The notes under the pieces: model-generated | The model's database searches: none | Told to the model about the DNA's origin: nothing | Seen by the model: only the letters and a program-made list of their open reading frames with translations | Made by a program: the position numbers and the translations under genes | Shown here: in pieces, positions 37,395 through 51,600 of the stretch | Layout: each line of letters starts with the position of its first letter | How positions within the stretch are numbered: the stretch's first letter is position 1 | NCBI GenBank assembly: GCA_963680875.1 | Contig: OY804579.1 | Location: 22,801,804-22,865,803, forward strand | Length of the DNA stretch: 64,000 bases | Reading direction: 5' to 3' | Source: Bathymodiolus brooksi | Lineage: Eukaryota; Mollusca; Bivalvia; Mytilida; Modiolidae

Positions 37395-38345
37395 AGCAGT
37401 TCCTGGATCTTACAAGACACTCGTCGTTTTACTATTGGTATCTTCGATTTCGGAAAGGGAGCTAAACAGCAATGTCTAACCATTTACACGTAAGCAATAA
37501 TAACAATACAAAACCATCCATCTGTCAAACTTCTAAAGACAAAAAAATACTTTGATATTTACTGAACGTATCTGTGTTCACATTTCTGAAGAGATGCTAT
37601 TGAAATAATGATCATATATGATTTCTTATCTTGATGAAAAGCTTATAAAAACCACATACTGAGAAGACATAATCAAGATTTATTGTCAGTTCTTGTGACA
37701 GTGTCATCAAACATCAATGAACGCATCGGTGGCGTAATGGTTAGCGTGCTCGCCTCGAGTGTGGTAGATCATGGGTTCGAGCCAAAGACTATAAAATTGG
37801 TATTTGTTGATTCTCCGCTAAGCACGCAGCATTAAGGAGAAAGAGCAAGGACTGGTTGGCTCGGAATCAGAATAATGTGTTCGAGTGGAGCGACATGTCT
37901 ACCCGCGGACTGCTGTTTCAGTGAGCTAGCACTATTAAAATCCAACTCAGCGTGTTGGTCTAGAACAAAGCGGATCTCATCATCATCTCATTGAAAATTA
38001 ACCTGTTCTCGCCATGATATAGCTGAAAAATTGCTGATTTGGCGTTAAGCAACACACTCACTCAAACACCAGTGTGAAGCTGGCCGCCTGTCAAATATCG
38101 TAAAATTGTATTATTTGTCAGCTTCCTCTATGAATCCGGAAGATGTGTTGTATCATTTAGAACGAGTCGTTATCCCTGTTTTTCTAAACTCACTAAAGGA
38201 GTCTAGAATAAGTATTAAAACTTGCGATTAAATCCAACCTCAAGTTGCTCGTCATGATTCCTAATTGAACGAGAAACTTTCAACTTTCAACAGGGAAATA
38301 CGTTAAAAGTAACAGTAACAATTACCCAAAATTATATAAAAGTAC
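37395..38345 (+). repeat. Second copy of the chitinase downstream flank
   Basis: AGTTCCTGGATCTTACAAGA onward matches 23238-24120. No chitinase exon stands before it; the 59-bp array and R1-like sequence do. Confidence 0.85.
37725..38067 (+). repeat. SINE S1 upstream of gene 2
   Basis: ATCGGTGGCGTAATGGTTAG head with TAGCGTGCTCGCCTCGAGTG, a small deletion after GGGTTCGAGCC, and the tail GGCGTTAAGCAACACACTCA. It is part of the larger flank duplicate (23238-24120 and 37395-38345). Confidence 0.8.
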
Positions 38346-38588
38346 TATTGTATTTCCTTTAAATGAAAGTTATTCTGACCAAACTTCATAAGATAAGTTA
38401 TTTTCGTCGGAACACAATTGACTTAAAATCAAGGCATTCTTATACATTGTATAATCAGTTTTATTTAAATGAAAACCACCCATTTAAGCAGAGGAACAAC
38501 GTGTGTATATATATAAGCATGTAAATATGTTTAAAACATTGCTCTAGTAGTCTAATAAAGATTTTATAAATGCAACGTTGTATTGTTG

Positions 38589-38893
38589 TTAAAGGGATAT
38601 TAAAGCTCGTTTCAACATGTATTTTTTCAACTCATGACGAAGGTTGTTTCTTTTCAATTTAATTGTAGAAACAATCCAAAAATAGTTTGCACGCCCATAT
38701 AATCCCAGGAAGCAAAAATTCAATAATTGGAAAAACCGCAAAATATGACAGAATTATCAACGAATTATGTCACTTTTATAAAGTTTCATTGATAAAAACC
38801 GGGTTAATGTTTCATAAATATCATTTATTGAACCAACTGCAAGTTTTCATGAGATACAAAAAATTACCAAAATGAGCTGTAATATCCCTTTAA
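38589..38893. mobile_element. MITE with TTAA target duplication (piggyBac-like)
   Basis: TTAA at 38589-38592 and 38890-38893 flank inverted ends AGGGATATTAAAGCTC and GAGCTGTAATATCCCT. A TTAA duplication and short terminal inverted repeats with AT-rich internal sequence of about 300 bp fit a non-autonomous piggyBac-type element. No transposase is inside. Confidence 0.6.
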
Positions 38894-39554
38894 AATATGT
38901 TTATTGTGACAAAAAAATCGAGGAATTTATGATAAGAAAGTTTAATCAGTGGTGGTCAACAAAGTACAGCATTAGCTATAATTTTCAGCATTATTCCTCA
39001 CGGGCTATTGTTTATGCTTGAGATCATTTAGTAGTATTAATTTTAAATCACTTTTTATTTAAGTTCATTATTGCCAGTCAACAGTTTAAATTAAGATTCA
39101 AATGGCGTTGATAAGAAGTGAATGCAAGCACTTTTAAACGCCTGTTTATATCTGCCGTCTATCAAGTGGAGAGGATTGAGTGTAGAAATGTGATCCCATT
39201 GACCTGTTTAACACCTCCACATAATCGTGCCTGTCCCAAGGCAGAACCTAGATTTCCAACGTCATATAGTGGTCTTTTTTATGTTCAATGATTTGAGGTG
39301 AGAGGTTCGTTTTATTAATATTGGCGGACTTGTTGACCATCCCTGTGTAAACTTTCTTTTCATAGGTTAGTACAAGCAATATCTTTCTATCTAAGAAAAT
39401 GAAAAAGGTCACATTATTCTCTATTAGCTCAAGCCGGCTTATAATCTTATCTTGACAATATTTTGCACTTTGCACCTTGTTATCAAAACGTCTGTTAAAG
39501 TTCGAGTATTTAAACCATTACATTCAATGATTGATGTGCACATTGAAATTTAAG
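38894..39554. other. Upstream region of the second chitinase
   Basis: It contains an interspersed piece (GATTTCCAACGTCATATAGT, about 39240-39360) also found inverted near 49330-49480, and a TATA-like box at 39507. No gene seen. Confidence 0.5.
39507..39514 (+). promoter_or_regulatory. TATA-like box upstream of the second chitinase gene
   Basis: TATTTAAA lies about 41 bases upstream of the ATG at 39555. If it acts as a TATA box, transcription would start near 39537-39542 with a very short 5' UTR. Inference from position and motif only. Confidence 0.3.
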
Positions 39555-39609
39555 ATGATTTTACTCAGAATAGTTCTAGTAGTATTGTTAGTGGGCAGTA
39601 TTGAGTCAG
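39555..39609 (+). CDS. Signal-peptide exon of the second chitinase
   Basis: ATG opens [18 protein letters not shown]: a hydrophobic core with one Arg and small residues before a predicted cleavage site. The exon ends TCA G|GTATGT in phase 1, exactly what the GH18 start exon (CT TAT CGT, giving A-YRR) at 45524 needs. The intervening intron of about 5.9 kb has no other acceptor with a recognisable coding continuation. Confidence 0.72.
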
Positions 39610-42600
39610 GTATGTTAATAATTCTGTAGTTCCGAAAGGAAATTAGTACTGCCATCGATAAAACTATTTTTATGTATAAAATACAGTACTATTGAAACAA
39701 AAGAATTTGCCTGTATTGGATATAACAGGTTTCTTTTTCCGCATTCGTACTCAGGTGACGGCGTAGCACCAAGGCCGTCACATGAGTAAGAATGCGGAAA
39801 AAGAAACCCGTTATATCCAATACGGGCAAATTCTTTTGCTTCAATAATAGTGTATCTAACTTGTACAATAATAGTGTTGTTAAAAAAATAAATGGCATGG
39901 CATATATTTTTACACTTTTAATGTTTAGAAAGCCAAATAAGACACAAATTAACAAATTTGTATCGGTCAACGTGCTTTCGATTCTCGTTTATATTTAGAT
40001 ATTTCAAGGTCTTTCAAGCGTCCCAAATGTTCACCTGTGGTCTGTCTGATTTGTTATTACTTGCGGTCGGTTCGTTAGTTCTTTTTGTAATGCGAGACTA
40101 CATTTTAAAAGTTCACATACTCGTCAGTTCTGAACATAAATTATGCCAGATCTGAAATACTTGTTTCGTGTCTTGTATATTGCTTTTTTAAACAAATTGT
40201 TGATTTTTTTTTCAAAGCTTACTATCAAGAAGAGTCATATATACTAATTATTAGAGTATAGTAGTGTGGTCACCGTAGCTGAGTGGTTAGATGGAAGTTT
40301 TGAAAGTCAAAGTAGACTTGAAAAAGCCCAACAGTGGTTCGATACCCGAAAGTCCCACAATATGTTTAACACGTTTTCAAACCTAAAACAGTAAAAGGTT
40401 AAAGTTCATATATTCAAGAACAAAAGAATAAACTGTAGATTCTTAGAAATAATCCACTGTTCGAACAATAGTGTGACGTCAGATATTTACCTTGTCTCAA
40501 AATTGGGTTAAATTATTAAAGTACAGCGGCCTGTATCATCGGCCCCTATTAGCGGCCTGTTTCATCGGCCTCTATTAGCGGTCTGTATGTGATATTAGAG
40601 GCCGCATTTACAATAGATTTACTGGGGGGATTATTGTACAAGTATAGGATACAGTACTATTGAAACAAAAGAAGTGGACCGTATTGGATATAACGGGTTT
40701 CTTTTTCTGCAAGAGTACTCAGGTGAAGGCTCGAGGTGCGTGTTTCAATAATAATGTATCTAACTTGTACAATAATAGTGTTGTTGAAAAAATATATGGT
40801 ATGGCATATATTTTTTACACTTTTAATGTTTAGAAAGCCAAATGAGACAACAATTAACAAAAATAAAACGACAAATTTTTATCGGTCAACGTCCTTTCGA
40901 TTCTCGTTTATATTTAGATATTTCAAGGTCTTTCAAGTGAAAAGAATCTTTTATATTCAGATATATCAAGGTCTTTCAAGTGTCCCAAATCTTCACCTGT
41001 GGTCTGTCTAATTTGTTATTACTTGCGGTCGGTTCGTTAGTTGTTTTTGTATTGCGAGAATAAATCTTAAAAGTTCACATACTCGTCAGTTCTGAACATA
41101 AATTATGCCAGATCTGAAATACTTGCTTTTTTAAACAAATTGTTGATCTTTTTTTTTGACAAAGCTTACTATCAAGAGTCATATATACTAATTATAGCGT
41201 AGCCGAGTGGTTAGATGGAAGTTTTGAAAGTCAAATTGACTTGAAAAGCCCAACAGTGGTTCGATACCAGAAAGTCCCAAAATATGTTTAACACGTTTTT
41301 AAGCCTAAAACAGTAAAAGGTTAAAGTTCATATATTCAGTACAGCGGCCTGTATCATCGGCCTCTATTACCGGCATGTATGTGATATCAGAGGCCGCATT
41401 TACAACATAAGTACCCGATTTGTGGACCCCCCTTTTTTTAATTTTTTTAATTCATCACTTTTGTGGGACGTTTTCATTATAAACAGTGTTGAACAACTTC
41501 AAACTCAATCCGAGATCGACATAAGCCCATTTCTAAAAACACAAAAACCCTCCATCCTCTACTCTATTATATTAAAGGTAAACAACTCTGGAGCAGCGAA
41601 AGTTGAATATTTGACGAAAACAAATAATTAGAAATATAAAAATCCAATTACAACAGAGTGTTTCAGCCAATCAAGAGTGTTTCAGCCAATCAAAAAGCCC
41701 GTTAGAACTCTCTCTCAATTTTCACGTCTATGGCGTTTGTCAAGGATGCAAATGGGATTTCTTTCAAAAACAGACTTAAAGGACATATAAATTGACGTAA
41801 GGTAAGAAATTTTATCATAATTTGAATGGATGAAAGTATTTAGCTAGTCAAAATGACTCGTTTACGCATGGGAAAGTCTGTACACAGATGGGAAGTGGTC
41901 AACCCAACGTTTGTACGACTTCGGATTTTCACGCCGTTTTGTTTTGGTTCGTGTATGATACCTCAGCAGTTCGGAGGCCTACACTAACAATTGGGGTCTC
42001 TTTGGAAAGGAAAATTACTTGACTTTCGACTGGTGGAAACATTTTTTGAAAATATTAAGGCGTTCCGAAGTTACGATCAATTTAACACGACGACTTAAAA
42101 AAATGGAAGCAAGTGAGTTCGCCCCCTTGTAGTATTATATAGTATTTTTTTTATTTTTTTTTTCCGGACGCACCTAGCCCCTGTGCACCCAAGGGTGTCG
42201 GAGATTTCCCTATCTTGTACTTTTTCCGGTGTTTGATTTTATTTCTCACTAAACCACCTAATTGTTTTTGTTTACATCCCATCGAGCGTTTTCCCGCAAT
42301 ATATGTTTCCATTGCTGAAGTAAATATTCGATTTATCCATATGCAACCGTATTTCGGCAGTATTTCAAATGTATTTCATCATAAAGTACAATGTATTTAA
42401 TAAATATATTATAAATGTTACTACAACAGAGATAAATACTGTAAAAAAAATATTTGAATTTGGTCAAAGGGAGGTAATTTCTTTCTTTACGTTAGTTACT
42501 AACAAGGGAGAGCACTCTATTATTTACTCAAAGTAAACAAACATTGACTGGAAGAGAGCCTGAGAAAAGAATCAAACACCGTGAAAGGTGCACGTTATCT

Positions 42601-45600
42601 AGCAGAATATAATATGAAACCGGCACGGCCATGAATGCTCGCGCATCTGAAAATTATATGGGAATTTCACGCTCATCCAGTGCATCAAAAAGTGTCGAGA
42701 TTTTTTGGGCCGAGATATATTGGGGACGACTTATTCTTAGGGCCGAATCTAGTCTCATTCAATCGCAATCGTAGCTACTCGGCCATTCTCGCTACCCTGC
42801 AAATAACCTCGTACGTACATAGTAGAAATTCTTCTTAAATTGTTTGCCGGAAGTTAAGTTAAGTTAAGCCGCACAAAAATATAGTTCACGAAAATCCAAT
42901 ATGGAAGACATACTAAGTAAAATCTAATCATGCAAAACTAATTAAAGCTTTAATTGAAATATAGGAAATTGCTTAAAATATAACTTTATCAAACTTTCAT
43001 GTAACTGACATGTGAAAAGTAGTGCGATTTATACGCCTAATGCATCCGATGTTATTTGCAGGGTAGCGAGAATGGCCGAGTAGTTACGATTGATTCAATC
43101 GAGCTGTCGTTCCTTTATTGGAGTTATCGTTCCTTACGAAATCTCAAAAGTTAGTTTCCGCGTAGAAACAAAAAAATTTGTCAGTAAGTCAGAAGAGATT
43201 AAATAAATTAAAAAATAAATGACTTTTATTACATACGGGTTCCGGGTTTCAGTGGTATCGGACGTACGAGAGAGGGTACGAGACTTCAGGATCACATTTG
43301 CGCTTTATGTTAAGGAGATCTTCATTAATTGAGTGTGTTAGTGTGTTACAAGGAAACCGGTGTTTACAAAGCATCGAATTTTTCTTTTCTTCGATAGTAT
43401 GTTCAGCCATGTTTGTTAAAAAATCCTAAGTACACATTTTATACCATAAAGAGCTAGCTTAAGCTCGCATAATACATAAATGAATTTAAAAATACTTATG
43501 TAGTAGAATCGTGGTCAATTGTTTATTTTAAAAAGGAAAAGCATGGAGAATTGGGGGGCAGTTGACATAACCTGTACAGCATGCATTTGCCGGTAAAACG
43601 CACGTGATTTTTTTGTCTTGCACTAGTGCAAGATAAGAAAATCTCACATCGCTAAAAATAGGAACTGGTCTGTCTCAAAAGTGAGAAAGAAAAATCTTTT
43701 TCACCTAAACTAACGGACTACTTTATCCAAGGGGTGAGAAGTCCTTTTCCGTACCTTTGACGTCATTCTTCAATGACGTCAAGATATGTGTCACGTCATA
43801 TTTCATGAAGGAAAATACTGTACTTTCAATAAAATATTAGTGAGAAAAGCTCAAATATCAGTAGAAAGCTACTTAGATTATCAATCGGTGTCACAAAAGT
43901 CAATTTTATGTGATATGTATTTCATAACGCTCAATTTTATGATATTGATCTGATAATTTATGCAAATTAGTTACTGAGCAATGGCGGTGGTATCTAGGAG
44001 TTTGCGATAGTGAAAGTTTACGGAAGAAATAGGTACTTACATGCGTTGTTGGGAAAGCCCGGGTGATCTTCCACTCGTGATATATTTTTTTGTTTCTTTT
44101 CGATCGTTTCGCTGCGCTCCACTCGCGAAAAGACATAAAATTTCTATCACACGTGGAAGATCACCCGGTCTTTCCCAAGAACGTATGTAAGAACCTATTA
44201 CTCTTACATGATACATTTCTATCTGCAACAGTGTTTTAATTTTATATTTTTACCTTTTTAATGTTCAGAAAGCTAAATAAAGCCACAATTAACAAAAAAA
44301 TAAACAACAACATATTATCGGCATTCGTGCTTTCGATTCTCGTTTATATTTAGATATTTCAAGGTCTTTCCATTGTCCCAAATGTTCACCTGTGGTCTGT
44401 CTGATTTGTTATTACTTGCGGTCGGTTCGTTAGTTGTTTTTGTATTGCGAGAATACATTTTAAAAGTTCACATACTCGTCAGTTCTGAACATAAAGTATG
44501 CCAGACCTGAAATACTTGTCTCGTGTCTTGTATATATTGCTTCTTCAAACAAATTGTTGATATTTTTTTTTATCAACGCTTACTATCAAGAGTCATATAT
44601 ACTAATTATAGAGTATAGTAGTGTGGTCACTGTTGTCGAGTGGCTAGATGGAAGTTTTGAAAATCATAGTAGACTTTAAAAAGGCCAGCAGTGGTTCGAT
44701 ACCCGAAAGTCCCACAATGTATAACACGTTTTTAAACCTAAAACAGTAAAAGGTTAAAGTTCATATATTCAAGAACAAAAGAATAAACTGTAGATTCTTA
44801 AAAATAATCTACTGTTCGAACAATAGAGTGACGTCAGAGAAATGTATTATGAACATAGAAAACGTTAACAAATACCACTAATTAGCACACAAGATAAGGA
44901 GGTTCCTACGGAATGAAATATAATGCACACAAGTAAACAACAAACAAAGCATTAGCGAAACAAAACAAAAAACACACAAAACAAAAATGACAAGGGAAAA
45001 AAAAACCAAAACAAAAACCAACTTTATATGGACTTATTTCCTGATTTAAATCTGAGGTTCTCCTCCCTCAGGCGAAGGTGACCTTAGTTGACTTTGGTTT
45101 TCTTGTTTGGGACCTTGGGTTTATTGCTCCCGATGATTTTCAAATTATTTGGTTTTCCAGTCTTTAAACATGGAGCGTACTTGATGAACGTGATTCCATA
45201 AATTCGTCGTAGGCGCTAAGTTTGATATCTACGTTTTTATTATATGTAATCGTGTCATGTTCTATCAGTACAATAATGTGGACAGCACTTAATTATCAAG
45301 ATAATACTACACTAAGCCATTTCTGCAAAGCGAAATCAAAATTGAACAAACCCGAAAAATAGCTAAGCATTTACTTTGGTAACTAAAACAAAATACATGC
45401 AATTTCGAATCTAATAATAATTGAGACAAATAAAAGCAGAATTTTGAGAGAAAAAAATAGATTAAGTTTACTGTTAAAATACAATTAACATTATCAACAG
45501 AGACTCTATCATATATGTTGTAGCTTATCGTCGAATATGTTACTATACTAACTGGGCACAGTACAGACCAAGTGGAGGCAAATTCTTTCCTGAAAATGTG

Positions 45601-48600
45601 GACCGAAATCTATGTACCCATATTATTTACTCATTTGCCAAATTGGTTGGCAACAAGTTGCATTCATACGAATGGAATGATGAAAGTACGCCATGGATGA
45701 ATGGAATGTAAGTGACTTTTCTTCATCTTAAAAATACACAACTACATATTCTTGGATTTAGGCAAAAACTTAGTCTTTCTAATATTCTTTATAATGGCTA
45801 AATGACTTCTGACCTTAAAGTATTACAACATTTGAGCACGAGTTTATACATGTAGCGTCCAATCAAAACATTGTATCAAATAAATATCTTATTTTGATTG
45901 GACAATTTTAGAATGCGAATTTCAAAATGGCACACGAAAATATCTTCAAACTTTTTGTAATGATCATGAGGCCAGAGAGTCGATGGTTGACTTATTTTTA
46001 ACTACATATAAAAAAAAGTTTGAAGATACCAAAAGGAAAATCAGAAACTGTAAATCGAAGAAGAACAGACAATACAATGGAAAGAGAGAAAAAAGGACAA
46101 CAAAGATCCTCAAAATACGACACTGAAATTAAGGATTGAGCAACACGAAACCTACAAAAATACCGAGGTTAACTCAGGTGCTCCGGAAGGAAGGTAGTTC
46201 CTGCTCCGTCAAATTAAATATAGCAAATAAAAAAAACATAATCAAATATATATTTAATAGGTATGACAGGTTCAACAAGCTGAAAAATACCAATCCTAGC
46301 TTAAAGACTCTATTGGCCGTAGGTGGATGGAATATGGCCTCCGCGCCATTTACACGCATGGTGGCGACCGCATCTGGTCGACAAGAGTTTGCTACATCTA
46401 CCGTGAAGTTCTTACGTGATCACAACTTTGATGGCCTTGACCTTGATTGGGAATATCCAGCAAACCGCGGAAGTCCACCAGGAGACAGACACAAATATGG
46501 ACAATTATTAGAGGTTGTACTACTTATTATCCTGCTCTTGTTCTATTTGAGCAAGCAAATTGCACTGACTGGATAAATATTCGTTCTATACTCTCAACCT
46601 TTTCTGGTACCCCTTCCATGTGTTACCTGTTGAGCTTTGGGAACCTAACAGTAAATCCAGTTCACTTCATGTTGACAGAAAATATCAAAAGGGGCAATCA
46701 AGGGATAATTATATAATTTAATCATTTAATTCAAAATATAAACCTCAATGGATTAACGTGATTTTTCTGCAGGATAAACACAATGTTAAAGCTGTGTCTT
46801 ATAAAGTGAACGTCGGTGAACATCGCCTGTATCACAGTTTTAAGCCTCATAGCATAAACATTCTATTTTTAGAAACTTCACTAATATTGTCTATATAAAT
46901 GAAGGCAGAAACAATTAACATTTATATCCGAAACAATATATCAATTGTTAGAAACATAAAACTGTACAGTCAAATTGATTGAATAAATGCAATTTCTTAA
47001 AGACCTATAACAAGATTAGACGTTGCATGTTTATTGATGAAATGGCATTTAAAAACAAACGTAAAATTCTACAATTCCTTACACGTTCATTGGGTACCGT
47101 CATTGATATTATCTGTTCTGCAATCAACATTATAATTTGAGATTTCCCCGTTTTTCAAGACACCCATTTTGCATAAATACGTTTGACAATGGGTCTCAAT
47201 TTCCGCATTCCCAATTAGACATTCCTATGATCTTACATTATTATTTACAAAACGGTTCAGTAGCATGCAACAATTCTTAATGAATAAAAACTATACTATG
47301 TTCATTAAAACATTATTTGTAAACTAAATTGTCATTCATCATTCTAGACGATAAAATATGAATTCGAATCCGAGGCACGTACATCCGGGAGATCTAGATT
47401 ACTTCTGTCTGCTGCTACTGCTGCAGGAAAGGAAAAGATTGATACAGCTTACGATTTTCCAGTAATGGTGAAGTATGCATTTAACTAAATCTTTAGTCAA
47501 CATATTATTAATTTCATAGTAACTATGTGAATGAAAGGTTGGTTTCAATTATATATTCTGTTCGGTATTACTTTAATAAAAACGTAGATATGTAATTGAG
47601 TGCGCACGATGCGTTTTTGGAAAAACTTCATCAGGTACGCTTAAAATCAAAAAATTGAAAAGTAAACTAATTTAAACGTTTGGAAGTAACAAGACAAAAG
47701 TACTTAAACAGAATATCCAGAATCGACTAAGGTAACTTATGCCCCAATAACAAAATCGTATCAAATGAATTAACACAACAGAAATCAATGTATCATGAAT
47801 TTCTTGATTACATTTGTAAACCATTAACCACCACATCACACTCACCTTAATGTACTATGCATTAATTTCAGGAATTTAGACATGATAAACTTGATGACGT
47901 ATGATTTACATGGAAGCTGGGAAACTCATACCGGTCATAATTCTCCTCTGTTTAAACATGCAGGTGAAACAGGAAACGATACATACCTTAATATAGTAAG
48001 TCATATATATAATACATAGGAATGTTTGTTCCGAAATACAATTCATGTGTGGTAAGCACGAGACGAGAACACGAAACAAAATAAAATTCCAAGCCACGAT
48101 ATACAAGATCACAATATTAGATACAACGTCAGGAGGCAAATGCATTGAATGTAGCCATGGTATTGGGGTTTTTTTTGTATTCTTTTATTGTCATTCATTG
48201 ATTAAACATACATTGTTAATTCATGGAAATATTTTTATGATTTAAGATTATCTATATGTATGTAATATGATGCAGTACGGGTACATGGTAAAGCAAGTTA
48301 GAAGAGTTGACGATCCTTGAAGTTTCATCAGCCATTTTTCTTATCTAGCACTATATTGTTCATGTCAGCTGGTATCTATTTACACCATCATAGAGTCTTA
48401 CATGTTTTCTGAATAATTTTTGATATGACATGTATTTCAAATAGTACAAGGACAATAACAGGCAAAAAAATTGAACTTTTGGTTTTTTTTCATGTTGTTA
48501 CATTCACAGAACAATCTATTGGGCAATATGATAATGAGGACTTACACATATAAAACTGGCTAATTACTATGGTTATGTGATTTTTTTTTTATAACCGTGT

Positions 48601-51600
48601 TAAATGTTCTATAACAGGACTTGGCGGCACATTTCAAGTTACTTTCAGTTCTCTACGATTATCATATTTAGGTTACAAATATTCGATTCTAAGGGGAACA
48701 TTAATCGGATGTCGGAAAGCCACATTATTTATTCCCCACAAAGATAAAACAAGTATGATGTATATTCCTGTCTGTATGGTAGATAATGAATTTCAGATAT
48801 TTTTTCTTCTGTCATGACCTTTTATATGATGTCCTATCATTCCCTTGCTATCTTTACTTTATTAAAGGACTGGGCTGCATCTTATTATGTCAGCCACGGT
48901 GTTCCACCTGAGATGATAAACATAGGCATGGCACTATATGGAAGAAGTTTTACGTTAAAAGACCCAAATATGAATGATGTTGGAGATGCAGTTATAGGAG
49001 CAGGCCAACGTGGGAGGTACACCCGTGAAAAGGGCTTTGTTTCGTATTACGAGGTAAAAACAATAGTTGCCTTGCATTGTTGCAATTTATTGAGAGTTGG
49101 AATATGCATTGATCATGTTCGTACAAAATGTGAATGATCATCATTGTTTAAACCATTTCGATACATGTCTGCTGTTGAATATTCTCCAATTATGCCATAT
49201 TTCTGCGATACGAACGGAAGTTCCGAATAAAGGGCCGATCCGAATACACACACGAAAAAAAGTTGTCACGATGGAAAATGTATATATTTTTAGTAAACCA
49301 AATCTAAAGGATTTTAACAGTGTTGTTTAGTTATGAAATGAAGGTTTAAACAGTGATGGTTTTCAAATTCACCACAATCAGCAAAAAGAACAATCATCTC
49401 TAATCTCAACTGAGCTCATTGAACACAAAAATACCTCACGACATATGACGTTGGAAATCCAAGTCCTGGCTTGGGACATTCGCAAAACTGTGGTTGTGTT
49501 AAACCGGCTAACATGATATGTGGTCAGCAAGAAATACAAAAATTTAAGTCTGAAGTTTTTCGCATTGTATATATGAATATAGTAAATATAGTATCAGTTC
49601 TTTTTATTTGTAAACACGTCAGGAATATAACTAAGACATTGCTAACTTGATGCCTCATATTTTAGATTTGTGAAATGTTAAAGAGTGGCGGTACCAGACA
49701 TTACATTGCCGATCAAATGGTGCCTTATGTTGTCAAGGGATCGGAATGGGTTGGTTATGATGATCCAGACAGTTTACGTATAAAGGTAGATAAAACCAGT
49801 TTTAAGCAAAGTAATAATGTTTCCTTATATGGATGTCACATTAAGAAATGCTCATTAATTTGCATAGCTCATTTTAATACGTTTTTATCTGGATTCATTA
49901 CTACTATATTGTAACTTTTTTAATCTACAAGTGTACACACATACATCACATATTTAATTATGCCCAAATTATATCCTAAAGGCCGCTTCAGATAATTTGT
50001 AGAGGAAGACAATACAATCACAAAACATTTTATACAACATAAAATAATAATAAATTAATACAAAATATATGCCTGACACAAATGCACATTCGACCAAATA
50101 AAAAGGCTCATCATTTGAAATAATCATATAGATCAAAAGCAGAGCCATCATTGAGTGCCAGAAACCGACATATATTATGACAAGATAAGCCGCAGTTTTC
50201 AATACCTAATAGATTATATTTCAATTTTATCTGCATGCCTGTTCCGTTGTTAAAGGGACACAGCTATATAACGTTTTGCATATAATATATAGTATAGAGC
50301 ATAATAACCAATGACTGCGTTAGAACACATATCAATATCATCAGAAAGGTATTATTATTTTTGCTTTGTTTGCTGCACCCCTAACACTTTCTTGACCTAG
50401 ATATTTGAAAACATTTCATTCTTGTTAAATGTTCAGAGGGTTAGAGGTGAGTAGCCTTACTTTCAGTATTTCAGCTACAGATAAAATCGCAATATCTAGA
50501 GAAAACCACCAATCTATTGTAAGTAACCGACAAAATGTATCACATAATGTTGAATCGAGTACAGCTTGAGATTTGCGGGAATCGAACTCACAACTTGAGT
50601 AGTGATATAAATTGTCTACAATGAATTGTATTTTATAAGGTAAACTATGTGAAGCAGCATCATTATGGTGGAGTTATGGTCTGGGCTTTAGATCTTGATG
50701 ATTTCAGTGGATCATGTGGACAGGGGACATATCCTTTACTTAATGCCATTCAAGATGAACTTAGCAAGTCGACGGGAACAATAATTAATCCGTAAGTGAA
50801 AATAGGTTTCAATAATTACTCAAAGCTCTTTATTATTATGATGTATATCAAACGGACAGGAAGGAAAATAAATATTAGAAAATTTTGTTACACCTTTAAG
50901 GTACAAGCGAGTAAAGTTGTATTACTACTTTAAAGCCCCATAAATTACAGTGAAGAAAAAATGTAAAGCAGTCCAAACCTATATTTAAATCTAGTTACGA
51001 GTATATATTTCTGCATAATAACAGCTTGAAGATATCGAAGAAGATGTAAATCGAAGGAGAGACAATACAATGGCAAAGCGAAAAATGACAAACACACACA
51101 CAATGGTTCACAAAACACTACAGAGAGAACTAAATATTAAGCAACATGAACCCCAGATTAATCTTAGTTTTGCAATTATGTCGTTTAATTTCAAATCAAA
51201 TAATTATTTATCGTTGAGAGTATATTAAAATACGAAATATTGACAAAATATAAATTCTATCATTTTTTAAATACCGTGTATATAAGGTGTATTAAATATT
51301 CATTATAATCCTATATTATACATCATATCGTACACTTTACAAGTATATATATATCTCTAGAATCGTAACACAAGCTCCACAACCAACAACACAAGCTCCA
51401 CAACCAACAACACAAGCTCCACAGCCAACAACACAAGCTCCACAGGCAACAACACAAGCTCCACAGCCAGCAACACAAGTTCCACCAATAACAACACAAG
51501 CTCCACAGCCAACAACACAAGCTCCACCAATAACAACACAAGCTCCACAGCTAACAACACAAGCTCCACAACCAACAACAAAGGCTCCAGTACAGACAAT

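Noticed and set aside
36353..37395. Six overlapping long open frames (150-324 codons)
   Set aside because: They arise because the 59-bp unit has no stop codon in any frame; no start, splice or domain evidence.
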